Positions 16,596 through 25,363 of a stretch of 64,000 bases of DNA are shown in pieces. The first letter of the stretch is position 1. Every line of letters starts with the position of its first letter. Source of the stretch: an uncultured Mycoplasmatota bacterium (GTDB lineage: Bacteria; Bacillota_I; Bacilli_A; RF39; UBA660). A program made the translations under genes and the position numbers. The stretch lies in assembly GCA_900550255.1 (NCBI GenBank), contig URQZ01000006.1, positions 7,120 to 71,119 on the forward strand, read 5' to 3'. The notes beneath the pieces were generated by a model. The model was not told where the DNA came from. It saw nothing but the letters and a program-made list of their open reading frames with translations, and did not search any database.

Positions 16596-17690
16596 ATGAA
16601 TAGTATTGAAAGTAAATTAAAACAGTTACGTTTAATGAATAATCTAACTCAAGAAGAACTTGCAAATAGATTAGGTATTGGACGTGATGCAGTTATAAGA
16701 ATAGAAAAAGGGATAAGAAAGTTAAGTTTAGAAGAAATAAAAAAAATAACTGAAATCTACAAAATACCACTATCTTATCTAGATGAAGATATTATTACTG
16801 ACAATAATAAAACAATGAAAGGGATTATACTTGCAGGAGGATCTGGAACAAGACTTTATCCCATTACAGAGGGAATAAGTAAACAATTGATGCCAATATA
16901 TGATAAACCAATGATTTATTATCCATTGTCAACTTTAATGTTAGCTGGTATTAAGGATATATTAATTATTACAACAAAGGAAGAACAACAAGGATTTAAA
17001 AATCTTTTAAAGGATGGAAAACAATTTGGTCTTAATTTGGAATATATGATTCAACCTTCACCAGATGGACTTGCTCAGGCTTTTATTTTAGGAGAAAAAT
17101 TTATAGGAAATGATGCTTGTGCGATGATTTTAGGTGATAATATTTTCTATGGAAGTGGTTTTGAAAATCTACTTAGTCATGCAAAGAACAGTGCATTATC
17201 AGGAACAGCTACTATTTTTGGAAATCAAGTAAAAGATCCAGAAAGATTTGGAATTATGGAGTTAGATAAAAATAGTAATGTTCTTAGTGTAGAAGAAAAA
17301 CCAGAAAAACCAAAATCAAATTATGCTATTACAGGATTATATTTTTATCCTAGTGGTGTTAGTCAAAAAGCTAAAGAAGTAAAACCATCAGCAAGAGGAG
17401 AATTAGAAATAACTACTTTAAATGATTTCTATTTAAAAGATGAAAAATTAAAAGCTGAAAAACTAGAAGAAGGTTTTGTTTGGTTTGATACGGGTACATT
17501 CGATAGTCAATTAGAAGCAGCAAATATGATTAAGGCAATTGAAAGCAATCAAGATAAAGTTATATGTTGTCCAGAAAAAATAGCGTATGATAATAATTGG
17601 ATTAATGAAGAACAATTAGAAAAAAGAGCAGAATTACTTCATAAGAACACTTATGGTAAATATTTAAAAAAAGTTTTAAAAAGGAGATAA
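16596..17690 (+). CDS. rmlA: XRE-type HTH domain fused to glucose-1-phosphate thymidylyltransferase
   Basis: The 364-residue protein joins two domains. Residues 6-60 form an HTH_3/XRE DNA-binding domain (LRLMNNLTQEELANRLGIGR, then DAVIRIEKG). Residues 74-364 are complete RmlA: KGIILAGGSGTRLYPIT with the nucleotide-binding GGSGTR at 81-86, QLMPIYDKPMIYYPL, and GDNIFYG. RmlA makes dTDP-glucose from dTTP and glucose-1-phosphate, the first step to dTDP-L-rhamnose. The RmlA part alone has the usual length. Its internal ATG at 16815 lacks any ribosome binding site, so the fusion seems to be the translated form; AGGGTG precedes ATG 16596. A palindrome in the promoter suggests the enzyme may repress its own operon in response to dTDP-sugar or dTTP levels, which is inference. 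Confidence 0.9.
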   Translation: MNSIESKLKQLRLMNNLTQEELANRLGIGRDAVIRIEKGIRKLSLEEIKKITEIYKIPLSYLDEDIITDNNKTMKGIILAGGSGTRLYPITEGISKQLMPIYDKPMIYYPLSTLMLAGIKDILIITTKEEQQGFKNLLKDGKQFGLNLEYMIQPSPDGLAQAFILGEKFIGNDACAMILGDNIFYGSGFENLLSHAKNSALSGTATIFGNQVKDPERFGIMELDKNSNVLSVEEKPEKPKSNYAITGLYFYPSGVSQKAKEVKPSARGELEITTLNDFYLKDEKLKAEKLEEGFVWFDTGTFDSQLEAANMIKAIESNQDKVICCPEKIAYDNNWINEEQLEKRAELLHKNTYGKYLKKVLKRR

Positions 17691-17693
17691 ATA

Positions 17694-18266
17694 ATGAAAA
17701 AAATAGAAACGAATTTGTTAGATTGTTATATATTAGAACCAGACCGCTTTGGAGATGATAGGGGATATTTTTCGCCATATTTTATTCAAAAAAATTTAGA
17801 TGAATTAGGATTTGAACGAGTAGTCCAAGCTAATAGAAGTAAAAGTTCAAAAGGTGTTGTAAGGGGATTACATTTTCAAGAAGATCCTAAATGTCAAGCT
17901 AAAATAGTTGAGGTTATTAGTGGCGCTGCAATTGATGTAGTAGTTGATATACGTGAAGACTCAGAAACATATGGTAAATGGACAAGCGTTCTTTTAACAC
18001 CAGATAATAATAGACAACTATATGTCCCTCGTGGATTCGCACATGGATTTGTAAGCCTAGAAGATAATACAATATTCCAATATTTAATTGATAATGATTA
18101 TGCACCTGAATTAGAAGGAGGAATTCTTTGGAATGATCCTCAAATAGGTATTAATTGGAAGGAAATATTTGAAAAATATAATATAGAAAAACCAATTTTA
18201 TCAGAAAAGGATATTAATCGTGAAACTTTAGCTGAATGTAAAACTATATTTAGGAGGAATAAATAA
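17694..18266 (+). CDS. rmlC: dTDP-4-dehydrorhamnose 3,5-epimerase
   Basis: A 190-residue cupin enzyme that epimerises dTDP-4-keto-6-deoxyglucose at C3 and C5. Seen motifs are DDRGYFSPYF, QANRSKSSKGVVRGLHFQ with the catalytic His in RGLHF, VVVDIREDSETYGKW, and VPRGFAHGFVSLED. These define RmlC. The ATG lies three bases after the rmlA stop behind AAGGAGA. The stop overlaps the rmlD start by one base. It is the second gene of an operon ordered A-C-D-B. Confidence 0.95.
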   Translation: MKKIETNLLDCYILEPDRFGDDRGYFSPYFIQKNLDELGFERVVQANRSKSSKGVVRGLHFQEDPKCQAKIVEVISGAAIDVVVDIREDSETYGKWTSVLLTPDNNRQLYVPRGFAHGFVSLEDNTIFQYLIDNDYAPELEGGILWNDPQIGINWKEIFEKYNIEKPILSEKDINRETLAECKTIFRRNK

Positions 18267-19135
18267 TGAAATTTTTAGTAACAGGTTATAAAGGACAACT
18301 TGGATATGATATTGTTAGAGAATTAAAAAAAAGAGGATATAATGACATTATTGCTATAGATAAAGAAGAATTAGACATAACTGATGAAGTAGCAACAATG
18401 GATTTGATCACTAAAGAAAAACCTGATGTGGTATTTCATTGTGCAGCCTGGACAGCTGTTGATAAAGCAGAAGACTGTGAAGATGCTGTATATAAAGTCA
18501 ATGTAGAAGGAACAAGAAGTATAATGGATGCTTCAAGAAAAATTGGCGCAAAATTTTTCTATATAAGTACGGATTATGTTTTTGACGGAACAAAAGAAGG
18601 TTTATATTTAGAAACTGATTCGGTTAATCCTATGAGTGTTTATGGTAAAACTAAATTTTTAGGAGAACAAGAAGCTAGAAAATATAAAAATAGCTTTATC
18701 GTTAGAATTTCATGGGTATTTGGAATAAATGGAAATAATTTTATAAAAACTATGTTAAAGCTTTCAAAAACAAAAACAGAATTAAATATTGTAGATGATC
18801 AAATAGGTAGTCCAACATATACTGTTGATTTAGCCAAAATATTAGTTGATATGGCTAAAACTGATAAATATGGAACTTACCATGTAAATAATGATGGCTT
18901 TTGTAGTTGGGCTGAATTTGCTGAATATATTTTTAAAGTTAATAATAAGGACGTTAAAGTAAATAAAGTTTCAACTGAAGAGTATTTAAAAATAACTGGT
19001 ACAAAACAAGCATATAGACCAAGAAATTCAAAATTGAGTAAACAAAAATTAATAGATAATGGATTTGAAATGTTACCAACTTGGCAAAGTGCGGTTGAAA
19101 GATATAGTAAAGAATTAGAAAATAATATAGATTAG
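18266..19135 (+). CDS. rmlD: dTDP-4-dehydrorhamnose reductase
   Basis: This 289-residue short-chain dehydrogenase-type reductase performs the last step to dTDP-L-rhamnose using NAD(P)H. It has GYKGQLGYDI (nucleotide-binding glycine motif), FHCAAWTAVDKAEDC, YISTDYVFDGTKEG and the catalytic Tyr-Lys in SVYGKTKFLGE. AGGAGG precedes the ATG, which shares its first base with the rmlC stop. The product feeds rhamnosyltransferases presumably among the glycosyltransferases of this locus. Confidence 0.95.
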   Translation: MKFLVTGYKGQLGYDIVRELKKRGYNDIIAIDKEELDITDEVATMDLITKEKPDVVFHCAAWTAVDKAEDCEDAVYKVNVEGTRSIMDASRKIGAKFFYISTDYVFDGTKEGLYLETDSVNPMSVYGKTKFLGEQEARKYKNSFIVRISWVFGINGNNFIKTMLKLSKTKTELNIVDDQIGSPTYTVDLAKILVDMAKTDKYGTYHVNNDGFCSWAEFAEYIFKVNNKDVKVNKVSTEEYLKITGTKQAYRPRNSKLSKQKLIDNGFEMLPTWQSAVERYSKELENNID

Positions 19136-19150
19136 GAAAAGAGGTAATTT

Positions 19151-20155
19151 ATGAAATTTTTAGTAACTGGTGGAGCAGGATTTATAGGTAGTAATTATAT
19201 GCATTATGTTGTAAATAAATACCCAGAAGATTATTTTGTGTGTTTAGATGCTCTAACTTATGCAGGAAATTATAATAATATAAAAGATTTAGAAAATATG
19301 AAGAATTTCGAATTTGTAAAAGGAGATATTACAGATAGGGAGTTTATCGATAAATTATTTAATGATAAAAAGTTTGATATAGTAATTAATTTTGCTGCTG
19401 AAAGTCATGTTGATAATTCAATTAAAAATCCTGGAATATTTTTAAACACTAATATAATAGGAACTCAAGTTTTAATGGATGCTTCAAGAAAGTATAATAT
19501 TAAAAGATATCATCAAGTATCGACAGATGAAGTTTATGGAGATTTACCTCTTGATAGACCAGACTTATTATTTACAGAGGAAACACCAATTCATACTTCA
19601 AGCCCATACTCATCAAGTAAAGCAGGTGCTGATTTATTAGTAGGAGCATATCATAGGACATTTGGACTTCCTACAACTATTTCTAGATGTTCGAATAATT
19701 ATGGCCCATACCAATTCCCTGAAAAGTTAATTCCTGTAGTTATTTCAAAAGCTTTAAAAAATGAACCTATACCAGTTTATGGGAAAGGTGAAAATGTTAG
19801 AGATTGGATTCATGTTATTGATCACAATATAGGCGTAGATTTAATTGTAAGAAATGGACGTGTTGGGGAAGTTTATAATTTAGGTGGTCACTCAGAAAGA
19901 ACAAATTTGGATGTTGTTAAAACAATTTTAAAACAAATGGGAAAATCAGAAGATTTGATTACATATGTTAATGATAGACCTGGTCATGATTTGCGTTATG
20001 CTATTGACTCTACAAAAGTAGAAAAAGAATTAGGATGGGATAGAACATATACTTTCGAAAAAGGTATTAAAGAAACAGTTGATTGGTATCTAAATAATCA
20101 AGAATGGATAGATAATATTTTAACCGGTGAATATAGGGAAGCTTATAAAAAATAG
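19151..20155 (+). CDS. rmlB: dTDP-glucose 4,6-dehydratase
   Basis: The 334-residue extended SDR enzyme dehydrates dTDP-glucose to the 4-keto-6-deoxy sugar. Evidence: VTGGAGFIGSNYMHYV (NAD-binding GGAGFIG), STDEVYGDL with the catalytic Asp-Glu, SSPYSSSKAGAD with the Tyr/Lys pair, and NNYGPYQFPEKLIP. The length is normal. It ends the rml operon and is preceded by AAGAGGT. A weak hairpin with a T-tract overlaps its 3' end. Confidence 0.95.
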   Translation: MKFLVTGGAGFIGSNYMHYVVNKYPEDYFVCLDALTYAGNYNNIKDLENMKNFEFVKGDITDREFIDKLFNDKKFDIVINFAAESHVDNSIKNPGIFLNTNIIGTQVLMDASRKYNIKRYHQVSTDEVYGDLPLDRPDLLFTEETPIHTSSPYSSSKAGADLLVGAYHRTFGLPTTISRCSNNYGPYQFPEKLIPVVISKALKNEPIPVYGKGENVRDWIHVIDHNIGVDLIVRNGRVGEVYNLGGHSERTNLDVVKTILKQMGKSEDLITYVNDRPGHDLRYAIDSTKVEKELGWDRTYTFEKGIKETVDWYLNNQEWIDNILTGEYREAYKK

Positions 20156-20166
20156 GCTTTTTTTTT
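20139..20166 (+). terminator. Weak terminator after rmlB
   Basis: AAGC at 20139-20142 can pair with GCTT at 20156-20159, and eight or nine T residues follow. The stem is short, so read-through is likely. Confidence 0.4.
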
Positions 20167-20177
20167 ACACGTTATTA

Positions 20178-20186
20178 TGTTATAAT
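20178..20186 (+). promoter_or_regulatory. Extended -10 promoter of the acyltransferase gene
   Basis: TGT followed by TATAAT (20181-20186) forms an extended -10 element 24 bases before ATG 20211. No convincing -35 is needed or seen. Confidence 0.55.
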
Positions 20187-20210
20187 ATAAGACAATGGTG
20201 GTGTTTTGGT

Positions 20211-21335
20211 ATGAAGACAAAAGTAAGAGATTCGAATTATGAATTGCTTAGAATTGTATCTATGTTGTTTATTATTACATGGCACATTTTAATACATGGA
20301 ATGGTATTATATCGTACAAGTGGATCTGTAAATTTTAGTTTTAATTTTTTATTTATGATTATAGTTGTCCACGTTAATTTATTTATGCTTATTACAGGTT
20401 ATTATCAAAGTAAATCTGAATTTAAATTAAAAAAGGTTATTTCTTTTCTTTTACAAATAGCATTTTATAATTTAATTATTAATTCAATTTTTAAAGTATT
20501 TGGATTAGTAGAATATACAAATGTTGAATTTTTAAAACAAATAGCTTTTTATAACTCATATTCATATTGGTTTTTTAGTTGTTATATTATAACTTATATA
20601 ATAAGTCCTTTTTTAAATAAATTCATTGTTAATTTAGATAAAAAAGAATTTAAAAAATTAATTGGATGTTTAGTATTATGTTTTAGTGTTCTTCCATTTT
20701 TAACAGGAAATTTGTTATTTTCAACAAATGGATACTCAGTATATCAATTTGTATTAATGTATTTTATCGGGGCATATATAAGAAAATTTAATTTAAATAA
20801 AAATTTGCTGAAGAAAATAAATATTTCGCAAAAACGTGTTATCTATATTGTTATTTTTATTTTATGTACAATTTTTAATTTTTCACTAATTTACCTTCAA
20901 AAACAAATGGCTGTTTTAGATAGTAATATTTTAAATAGTCTTGCTAATATTATGAAAGATTATAGTATTTTTTATAATAATCCTTTAGTTATTATACAAG
21001 CAATTTCTTTGTTTTTATTGTTTGGAACTTTTGATTTTAAAAATAAGGTAATAAATAAAATAAGTTCTTTAACATTTGGAGTATATTTAATTCATGAAAG
21101 TTATTATATGAGAATGAATTTATATAAGTGGATAAGAATTGATAATGGCAAAATGATATATGGAAAGTCAATATTATTAAAAGTATTTGTTTGTGCTATC
21201 ATTATATTTATTTTATGTGCAATTATAGAATGGATCCGTCAATTATTATTTAAATTAATTTCAAAATTAAGATTTGTAGAAAAAATTGATAGTAAATTTA
21301 TGACTTGGCTTACAAATATATTGGAGATAAAATAA
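20211..21335 (+). CDS. Membrane acyltransferase (acyltransferase 3 family)
   Basis: The frame is open from 20127, but GGTGG shortly before ATG 20211 and the extended -10 at 20178-20186 fix the start. The 374-residue protein has about ten spans. SNYELLRIVSMLFIITWHILIHG carries the R-x10-H pattern of acyltransferase family 3 (OafA/WecH/SusB-like) that O-acetylates sugars in surface polysaccharides. It also has the conserved FFSCYIITYIISPFLN segment. It likely modifies the polymer made here, but polymer and acyl group are unknown. It is a one-gene unit between promoter and terminator. Confidence 0.82.
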   Translation: MKTKVRDSNYELLRIVSMLFIITWHILIHGMVLYRTSGSVNFSFNFLFMIIVVHVNLFMLITGYYQSKSEFKLKKVISFLLQIAFYNLIINSIFKVFGLVEYTNVEFLKQIAFYNSYSYWFFSCYIITYIISPFLNKFIVNLDKKEFKKLIGCLVLCFSVLPFLTGNLLFSTNGYSVYQFVLMYFIGAYIRKFNLNKNLLKKINISQKRVIYIVIFILCTIFNFSLIYLQKQMAVLDSNILNSLANIMKDYSIFYNNPLVIIQAISLFLLFGTFDFKNKVINKISSLTFGVYLIHESYYMRMNLYKWIRIDNGKMIYGKSILLKVFVCAIIIFILCAIIEWIRQLLFKLISKLRFVEKIDSKFMTWLTNILEIK

Positions 21336-21347
21336 TCTCCATTTTTC
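21322..21347 (+). terminator. Rho-independent terminator after the acyltransferase
   Basis: TGGAGAT (21322-21328) pairs with ATCTCCA (21335-21341), followed by TTTTT. The stem overlaps the last codons. Confidence 0.8.
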
Positions 21348-21395
21348 TTTACTCAAAATTAAATATAAAGTATAATTACAATAGAGGTGATAATC

Positions 21396-22400
21396 ATGAA
21401 AATACTTGTAACAGGTGGAGCAGGATATATAGGAAGTCATACATGTGTTGAACTTCTTAACAATAATTATGAAGTTATAGTTTTGGATAATTTTAGTAAT
21501 AGTAAAAAAGAAGTTATAGATAAAATAAAAAAAATAACTAATAAAGATTTAAAATTATATGAAGGAAATATGTTGAATGAAGAAATATTAACTAAAATAT
21601 TTGAAGAAAATAACATAGATTGTGTTATTGATTTTGCAGCCTATAAGGCTGTTGGAGAATCAGTACAAAAACCAGTAGAATATTATATAAATAATGTTTC
21701 AAGTGTTCTAACACTACTAACAGTTATGAAAAAGTTTAATTGTAAATCATTAGTTTTTAGTAGTAGTGCAACAGTATATGGAAATCCAGAAATAATACCT
21801 ATAACAGAAGAATGTAGGACTGGAGGTACAACTAATCCTTATGGAACGAGTAAACTTTTTGTTGAACAAATTCTTAAAGATTTATATAATTCTGATAATG
21901 AATGGAATATTTGTATTTTGAGATATTTTAATCCAATTGGTGCACATGAATCAGGCCTTATTGGTGAGGAACCAAATGGAATACCTGCAAATTTAGTTCC
22001 TTATATTTCTAAAGTTGCAAGTGGAAAACTAGAATGTTTAAGTATTTTTGGAAACGATTATGATACAAAAGACGGAACAGGAGTTAGGGATTATATTCAT
22101 GTTGTTGATTTAGCGCTAGGTCACTTAAAAGCTGTAGAAAAGCTTAATAGAGAAAAAAAAGGGTTATATATATATAACCTTGGTACAGGTGTAGGCTATA
22201 GTGTTTTAGATTTAGTTAATACATTTGAAAAAGTCAATAATATTAAAATTAAATATAAAATCGCACCAAGAAGAAATGGTGATATCGCAACATGTTATAG
22301 TGATCCGTCTAAAGCAAAACGAGAACTAAATTTTGAAGCAACAAAAACATTAGAAGATATGTTGAAAGATGCTTGGAATTATGAAAAGGAAAATAGTTAA
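21396..22400 (+). CDS. galE: UDP-glucose 4-epimerase
   Basis: ATG 21396 follows GAGGTG with six bases between; an ATT/ATA-rich extension upstream is not needed. The 334-residue protein has VTGGAGYIGSHTCVELL with the NAD-binding GGAGYIG, SSSATVYGNP, the catalytic NPYGTSKLFVEQ and LRYFNPIGAH. It interconverts UDP-glucose and UDP-galactose and can supply galactose for the polysaccharide, for example to the GT8 enzyme. It stands alone between terminators, allowing separate control. Confidence 0.95.
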   Translation: MKILVTGGAGYIGSHTCVELLNNNYEVIVLDNFSNSKKEVIDKIKKITNKDLKLYEGNMLNEEILTKIFEENNIDCVIDFAAYKAVGESVQKPVEYYINNVSSVLTLLTVMKKFNCKSLVFSSSATVYGNPEIIPITEECRTGGTTNPYGTSKLFVEQILKDLYNSDNEWNICILRYFNPIGAHESGLIGEEPNGIPANLVPYISKVASGKLECLSIFGNDYDTKDGTGVRDYIHVVDLALGHLKAVEKLNREKKGLYIYNLGTGVGYSVLDLVNTFEKVNNIKIKYKIAPRRNGDIATCYSDPSKAKRELNFEATKTLEDMLKDAWNYEKENS

Positions 22401-22412
22401 ATTTCCTTTTTT
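22384..22412 (+). terminator. Rho-independent terminator after galE
   Basis: AAAAGGAAA (22384-22392) pairs with TTTCCTTTT (22402-22410) and continues as T residues. Confidence 0.8.
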
Positions 22413-22459
22413 CTTTACTATAAACAAAATATAAAGTATAATTATATTAGGTGATAGTC

Positions 22460-23599
22460 ATGAAAAGAATAACAATTTTGGCCCTTCATCTTGGATATGG
22501 AGGAATAGAAAACTGTATTTCAAATCTTGCTAATTCATTAGTAGATGATTATGAAGTCAATATTATTTCAACATATAAACTATATGAAAAACCAGTTTTT
22601 AAATTAAACGATAAAATTAAAATAAAATATTTAATGACTGACCTAAAACCAAATAAACAAGAACTAAAACAATCATTAAAAAAACTAAAATTAATAACTT
22701 TTTTTAAAGAACTAAAAAAAAGTCTTAAAATATTAAAATTAAAGAAAAATTTAATGATAGAGGCAATTAAAAATTGTGATAGTGATGTCATTATATCAAC
22801 TCGTGATATTCATAATAATTGGCTTTCTAAATATGGAAGAGATAAAACTTTAAAAATAGGATGGGAACATAATCACCACCATAATAATAAAAGATATATA
22901 AATAAAGTAACTAAATCCGTTTTAGGTTTAGACTATTTTGTATTAGTATCAAAAGATTTAACTAAATTTTATAGTGAAAAATTAAAAGATAAAAAAGTAA
23001 AATGTGTATACATACCTAATAGTATTAACTTTTTCCCACAAGAAAAAGCAAAATTAGAAACAGAAAATTTAATCTCAATAGGAAGATTATCACATGAAAA
23101 AGGCTATCTTGATTTAATTGACATTTTTAAAGAATTACACCAAAAATATCCAGATTCAAAATTAAATATCATTGGTGATGGACCGGATAGAAAAAAAATA
23201 GAAAAGAAAATCAGAGATAATAAATTAGAAGATTATATAATATTACATGGATTTCAAGAAAAAGAATATATAAATAAATATTTAGAAAAATCCTCTGTTT
23301 ATATTATGACATCTTATACAGAATCTTTTGGACTCGTTCTTTTAGAAGCTTTTGCCTATGGTATTCCATGTGTCGCATATAGTAGTGCAGAAGGTGCAAA
23401 CGAAATAATCAGTGATAATTGGGATGGTTATCTAATAAAAGATAGAGATAAAAATAAAATGATAAAAAGGATATGTGAATTACTTTCAAATCGTAATAGA
23501 AGATTAATAATGGGGGCAAATGGTATCAAAAAAGCTCAAGAATTTAATACTCAAAAAACAAAACAGAAATGGATTGAAATTATAAATAGAAAGAAATGA
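22460..23599 (+). CDS. Glycosyltransferase family 4
   Basis: ATG 22460 is preceded by AGGTGAT at 22449; the frame opens at GTG 22451. The 379-residue GT-B enzyme has LHLGYGGIENCISNLAN at the N-terminus (acceptor side). The donor side shows ISIGRLSHEKGYLDLID, NIIGDGPDRKKIEKKI and the E-x7-E motif within TESFGLVLLEAFAYGIPCV, followed by SAEGANEII. This is the classical GT4 signature. It is followed four bases later by the Alg14/Alg13-like pair and probably works with it on the same lipid-linked oligosaccharide. Confidence 0.9.
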   Translation: MKRITILALHLGYGGIENCISNLANSLVDDYEVNIISTYKLYEKPVFKLNDKIKIKYLMTDLKPNKQELKQSLKKLKLITFFKELKKSLKILKLKKNLMIEAIKNCDSDVIISTRDIHNNWLSKYGRDKTLKIGWEHNHHHNNKRYINKVTKSVLGLDYFVLVSKDLTKFYSEKLKDKKVKCVYIPNSINFFPQEKAKLETENLISIGRLSHEKGYLDLIDIFKELHQKYPDSKLNIIGDGPDRKKIEKKIRDNKLEDYIILHGFQEKEYINKYLEKSSVYIMTSYTESFGLVLLEAFAYGIPCVAYSSAEGANEIISDNWDGYLIKDRDKNKMIKRICELLSNRNRRLIMGANGIKKAQEFNTQKTKQKWIEIINRKK

Positions 23600-23603
23600 T
23601 AAA

Positions 23604-24077
23604 ATGAAAAAAGTTTTATTTATATCTAGTACAGGTGGACATTTAAATGAATTGTTACAATTAAAAAGTATTATGAATAAATACGATTCTTATTTAATTA
23701 CAGAAAAAACAAAATCAACAATATCATTAAAAGAGGAATATAAAGATAAAATATCGTATTTAATATATGGAACGAAACATAATATGCTAACTTATCCCTT
23801 CAAATTACTAGCTAACTGTTTTAAAAGTTTGTATTTTTATTTTAAAATCAAACCAGATGTGATTGTAACAACAGGAGCTCATTCAGCTGGACCTATGTGT
23901 TGTATAGGAAAAATATTTGGAAGTAAAATTATCTATATTGAAACTTTCGCAAATATCCATTCTAAAACAGTAACAGGAAGAATCGTTTATAAATTTGCGG
24001 ACCTCTTTATAGTTCAATGGGAAAGCATGTTAAAATTATATCCTAAAGCAATTTACGGGGGGTGGATTTTTAAATGA
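23604..24077 (+). CDS. Alg14-like subunit of a two-component glycosyltransferase (PssD/EpsE-like)
   Basis: The 157-residue product matches the membrane-anchor subunit of Alg13/Alg14-type transferases. It begins KKVLFISSTGGHLNELLQL, has IKPDVIVTTGAHSAGPMCC, and ends FIVQWESMLKLYPKAIYGG. In streptococci the equivalent pair (for example Cps14F/14G or PssD/PssE) adds the second sugar, often galactose or glucuronic acid, to the undecaprenyl-linked primer. The stop overlaps the next start in an ATGA arrangement, as expected for obligate partners. Confidence 0.85.
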   Translation: MKKVLFISSTGGHLNELLQLKSIMNKYDSYLITEKTKSTISLKEEYKDKISYLIYGTKHNMLTYPFKLLANCFKSLYFYFKIKPDVIVTTGAHSAGPMCCIGKIFGSKIIYIETFANIHSKTVTGRIVYKFADLFIVQWESMLKLYPKAIYGGWIFK

Positions 24078-24556
24078 TTTTTGTAGTCCTTGGAACACAA
24101 GATAAAAGTTTTGAACGACTTTTAAAAGCAATTGATGAACAAATTGAAATGAAAAATATAAAAGAAAAAGTTATAGTACAAGCAGGTAGTACGAAATATA
24201 AAAGTAAAAACATGAAAATATTAGATTTAATCCCAATTAAAGATTTTAATTCATATATAAAAAAGAGTAAATATATAATATCTCATGGAGGAGTAGGAAC
24301 AATTTTGGATGCTATAAAAATGAAAAAGAAAGTAATAGTTGTTCCTAGATTAAAAGAATATGGAGAACATGAAAATAATCATCAGATAGAAATAACCGAT
24401 GAATTTGCTAAAGGCGGATATATAATTCCTTGTAAAGATTTAAATAATTTAGGTAGTGCTATTGAAAAAATAGAAAAATTTAAACCTAAAGAATATGTTG
24501 GCGATAATACAAAAATGATTAATGTAATAACAAATTATATAGATAATTGTAGGTGA
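24074..24556 (+). CDS. Alg13-like catalytic subunit (PssE-like)
   Basis: The 160-residue protein is the donor-binding half of a split GT28 enzyme: IFVVLGTQDKSFERLLKAID at the N-terminus, then IISHGGVGTILDAIKMKKKV with the UDP-sugar binding HGGVGT, and PRLKEYGEHENNHQIE. Its ATG overlaps the stop of the Alg14-like gene (ATGA), with a G-rich GGGGGGTGG ribosome binding site inside that gene. It closes the polysaccharide locus, and the following genes belong to a toxin-antitoxin pair. Confidence 0.88.
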   Translation: MIFVVLGTQDKSFERLLKAIDEQIEMKNIKEKVIVQAGSTKYKSKNMKILDLIPIKDFNSYIKKSKYIISHGGVGTILDAIKMKKKVIVVPRLKEYGEHENNHQIEITDEFAKGGYIIPCKDLNNLGSAIEKIEKFKPKEYVGDNTKMINVITNYIDNCR

Positions 24557-24560
24557 TAAA

Positions 24561-24737
24561 GTGAAAAATAAAATAGAAAAAGCAATAAAATATGCAGAAT
24601 CAACTAGTATGATTGAAAATATGAATCCTACAAAAGAGGAACTTAAAACAATCAAACAAATGTTAGAAAATCCTGATAAAAAACAAATTTTAATTAAAAT
24701 ACAAAAAAAGGAAGAAAAAAATGGCAAGATTAAATGA
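24561..24737 (+). CDS. VbhA-like antitoxin for the adjacent Fic protein (small ORF)
   Basis: GTG 24561 after AGGTGAT opens a 58-residue frame that ends 17 bases inside the fic gene. Residues 15-20 read TSMIEN, which fits the (S/T)xxxE(G/N) inhibitory motif of class I Fic antitoxins such as VbhA; its Glu blocks the ATP gamma-phosphate site of the toxin. Size, charge, helical character and the overlapping upstream position match VbhA-family antitoxins. No similarity search was possible, so the call rests on motif plus context. Confidence 0.72.
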   Translation: MKNKIEKAIKYAESTSMIENMNPTKEELKTIKQMLENPDKKQILIKIQKKEEKNGKIK

Positions 24738-25356
24738 TATTATAGAATACAAATCTAAATATTTAGATGAAAATGATATTTTGAAAAATAAATTGGATGC
24801 TAAAACAATGGTTGAATTGGAAAAAAAAGAAAGACTAATAACGAATTATAAATTAGCTGATTTATATATGAAAGGTATAACAGGAAAGTTTGATGTAAAT
24901 CACTATTTGAGTATTCATAAATTCCTATTTGGAGACATCTATGATTTTGCAGGTAAAATAAGATCGGAGAATATAGCTAAAGCAATACCATTTTGCTTAC
25001 CACATCTTATATATGAAAATCTTGAAGAAACATTAAAATGTGCAAAACGTGATAGTCATAGGTTAACTAATGAAGACCAACTAATTGAATTTATGGCTGA
25101 TTATTATGCAAAATTGGATATAATTCATCCCTTTAGAGAAGGTAATGGTCGATGTGAAAGAGAATTCTTTAGACAATACATGTTAGAAATAAATAAAATG
25201 ATTGATTTTGGTGAATATGAATTAGATTATAGTAATATTGATAATAAAGACAATTTTATAAAAGCTGTTATAATTGCTGATGCAACTTGCGATTTGACTT
25301 TATTAAAAGAATATATGAAATCTATATTGGTAAATAAAAAAACTTTAAGAAAATAG
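24721..25356 (+). CDS. Fic-family AMP transferase toxin
   Basis: The 211-residue protein has a canonical Fic core, HPFREGNGRCER (residues 136-147), with catalytic His136 and the anion-binding loop intact. Upstream it has the substrate flap region FLFGDIYDFAGKIR (68-81). Class I Fic toxins transfer AMP from ATP to targets such as DNA gyrase and topoisomerase IV. The small ORF overlapping its start supplies the inhibitory motif in trans, and no such motif is seen N- or C-terminally in this protein. AAGGAAG at 24707-24713 lies inside the antitoxin gene. The pair is lodged between polysaccharide genes and pcrA. Confidence 0.88.
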   Translation: MARLNDIIEYKSKYLDENDILKNKLDAKTMVELEKKERLITNYKLADLYMKGITGKFDVNHYLSIHKFLFGDIYDFAGKIRSENIAKAIPFCLPHLIYENLEETLKCAKRDSHRLTNEDQLIEFMADYYAKLDIIHPFREGNGRCEREFFRQYMLEINKMIDFGEYELDYSNIDNKDNFIKAVIIADATCDLTLLKEYMKSILVNKKTLRK

Positions 25357-25363
25357 GTGAAGT

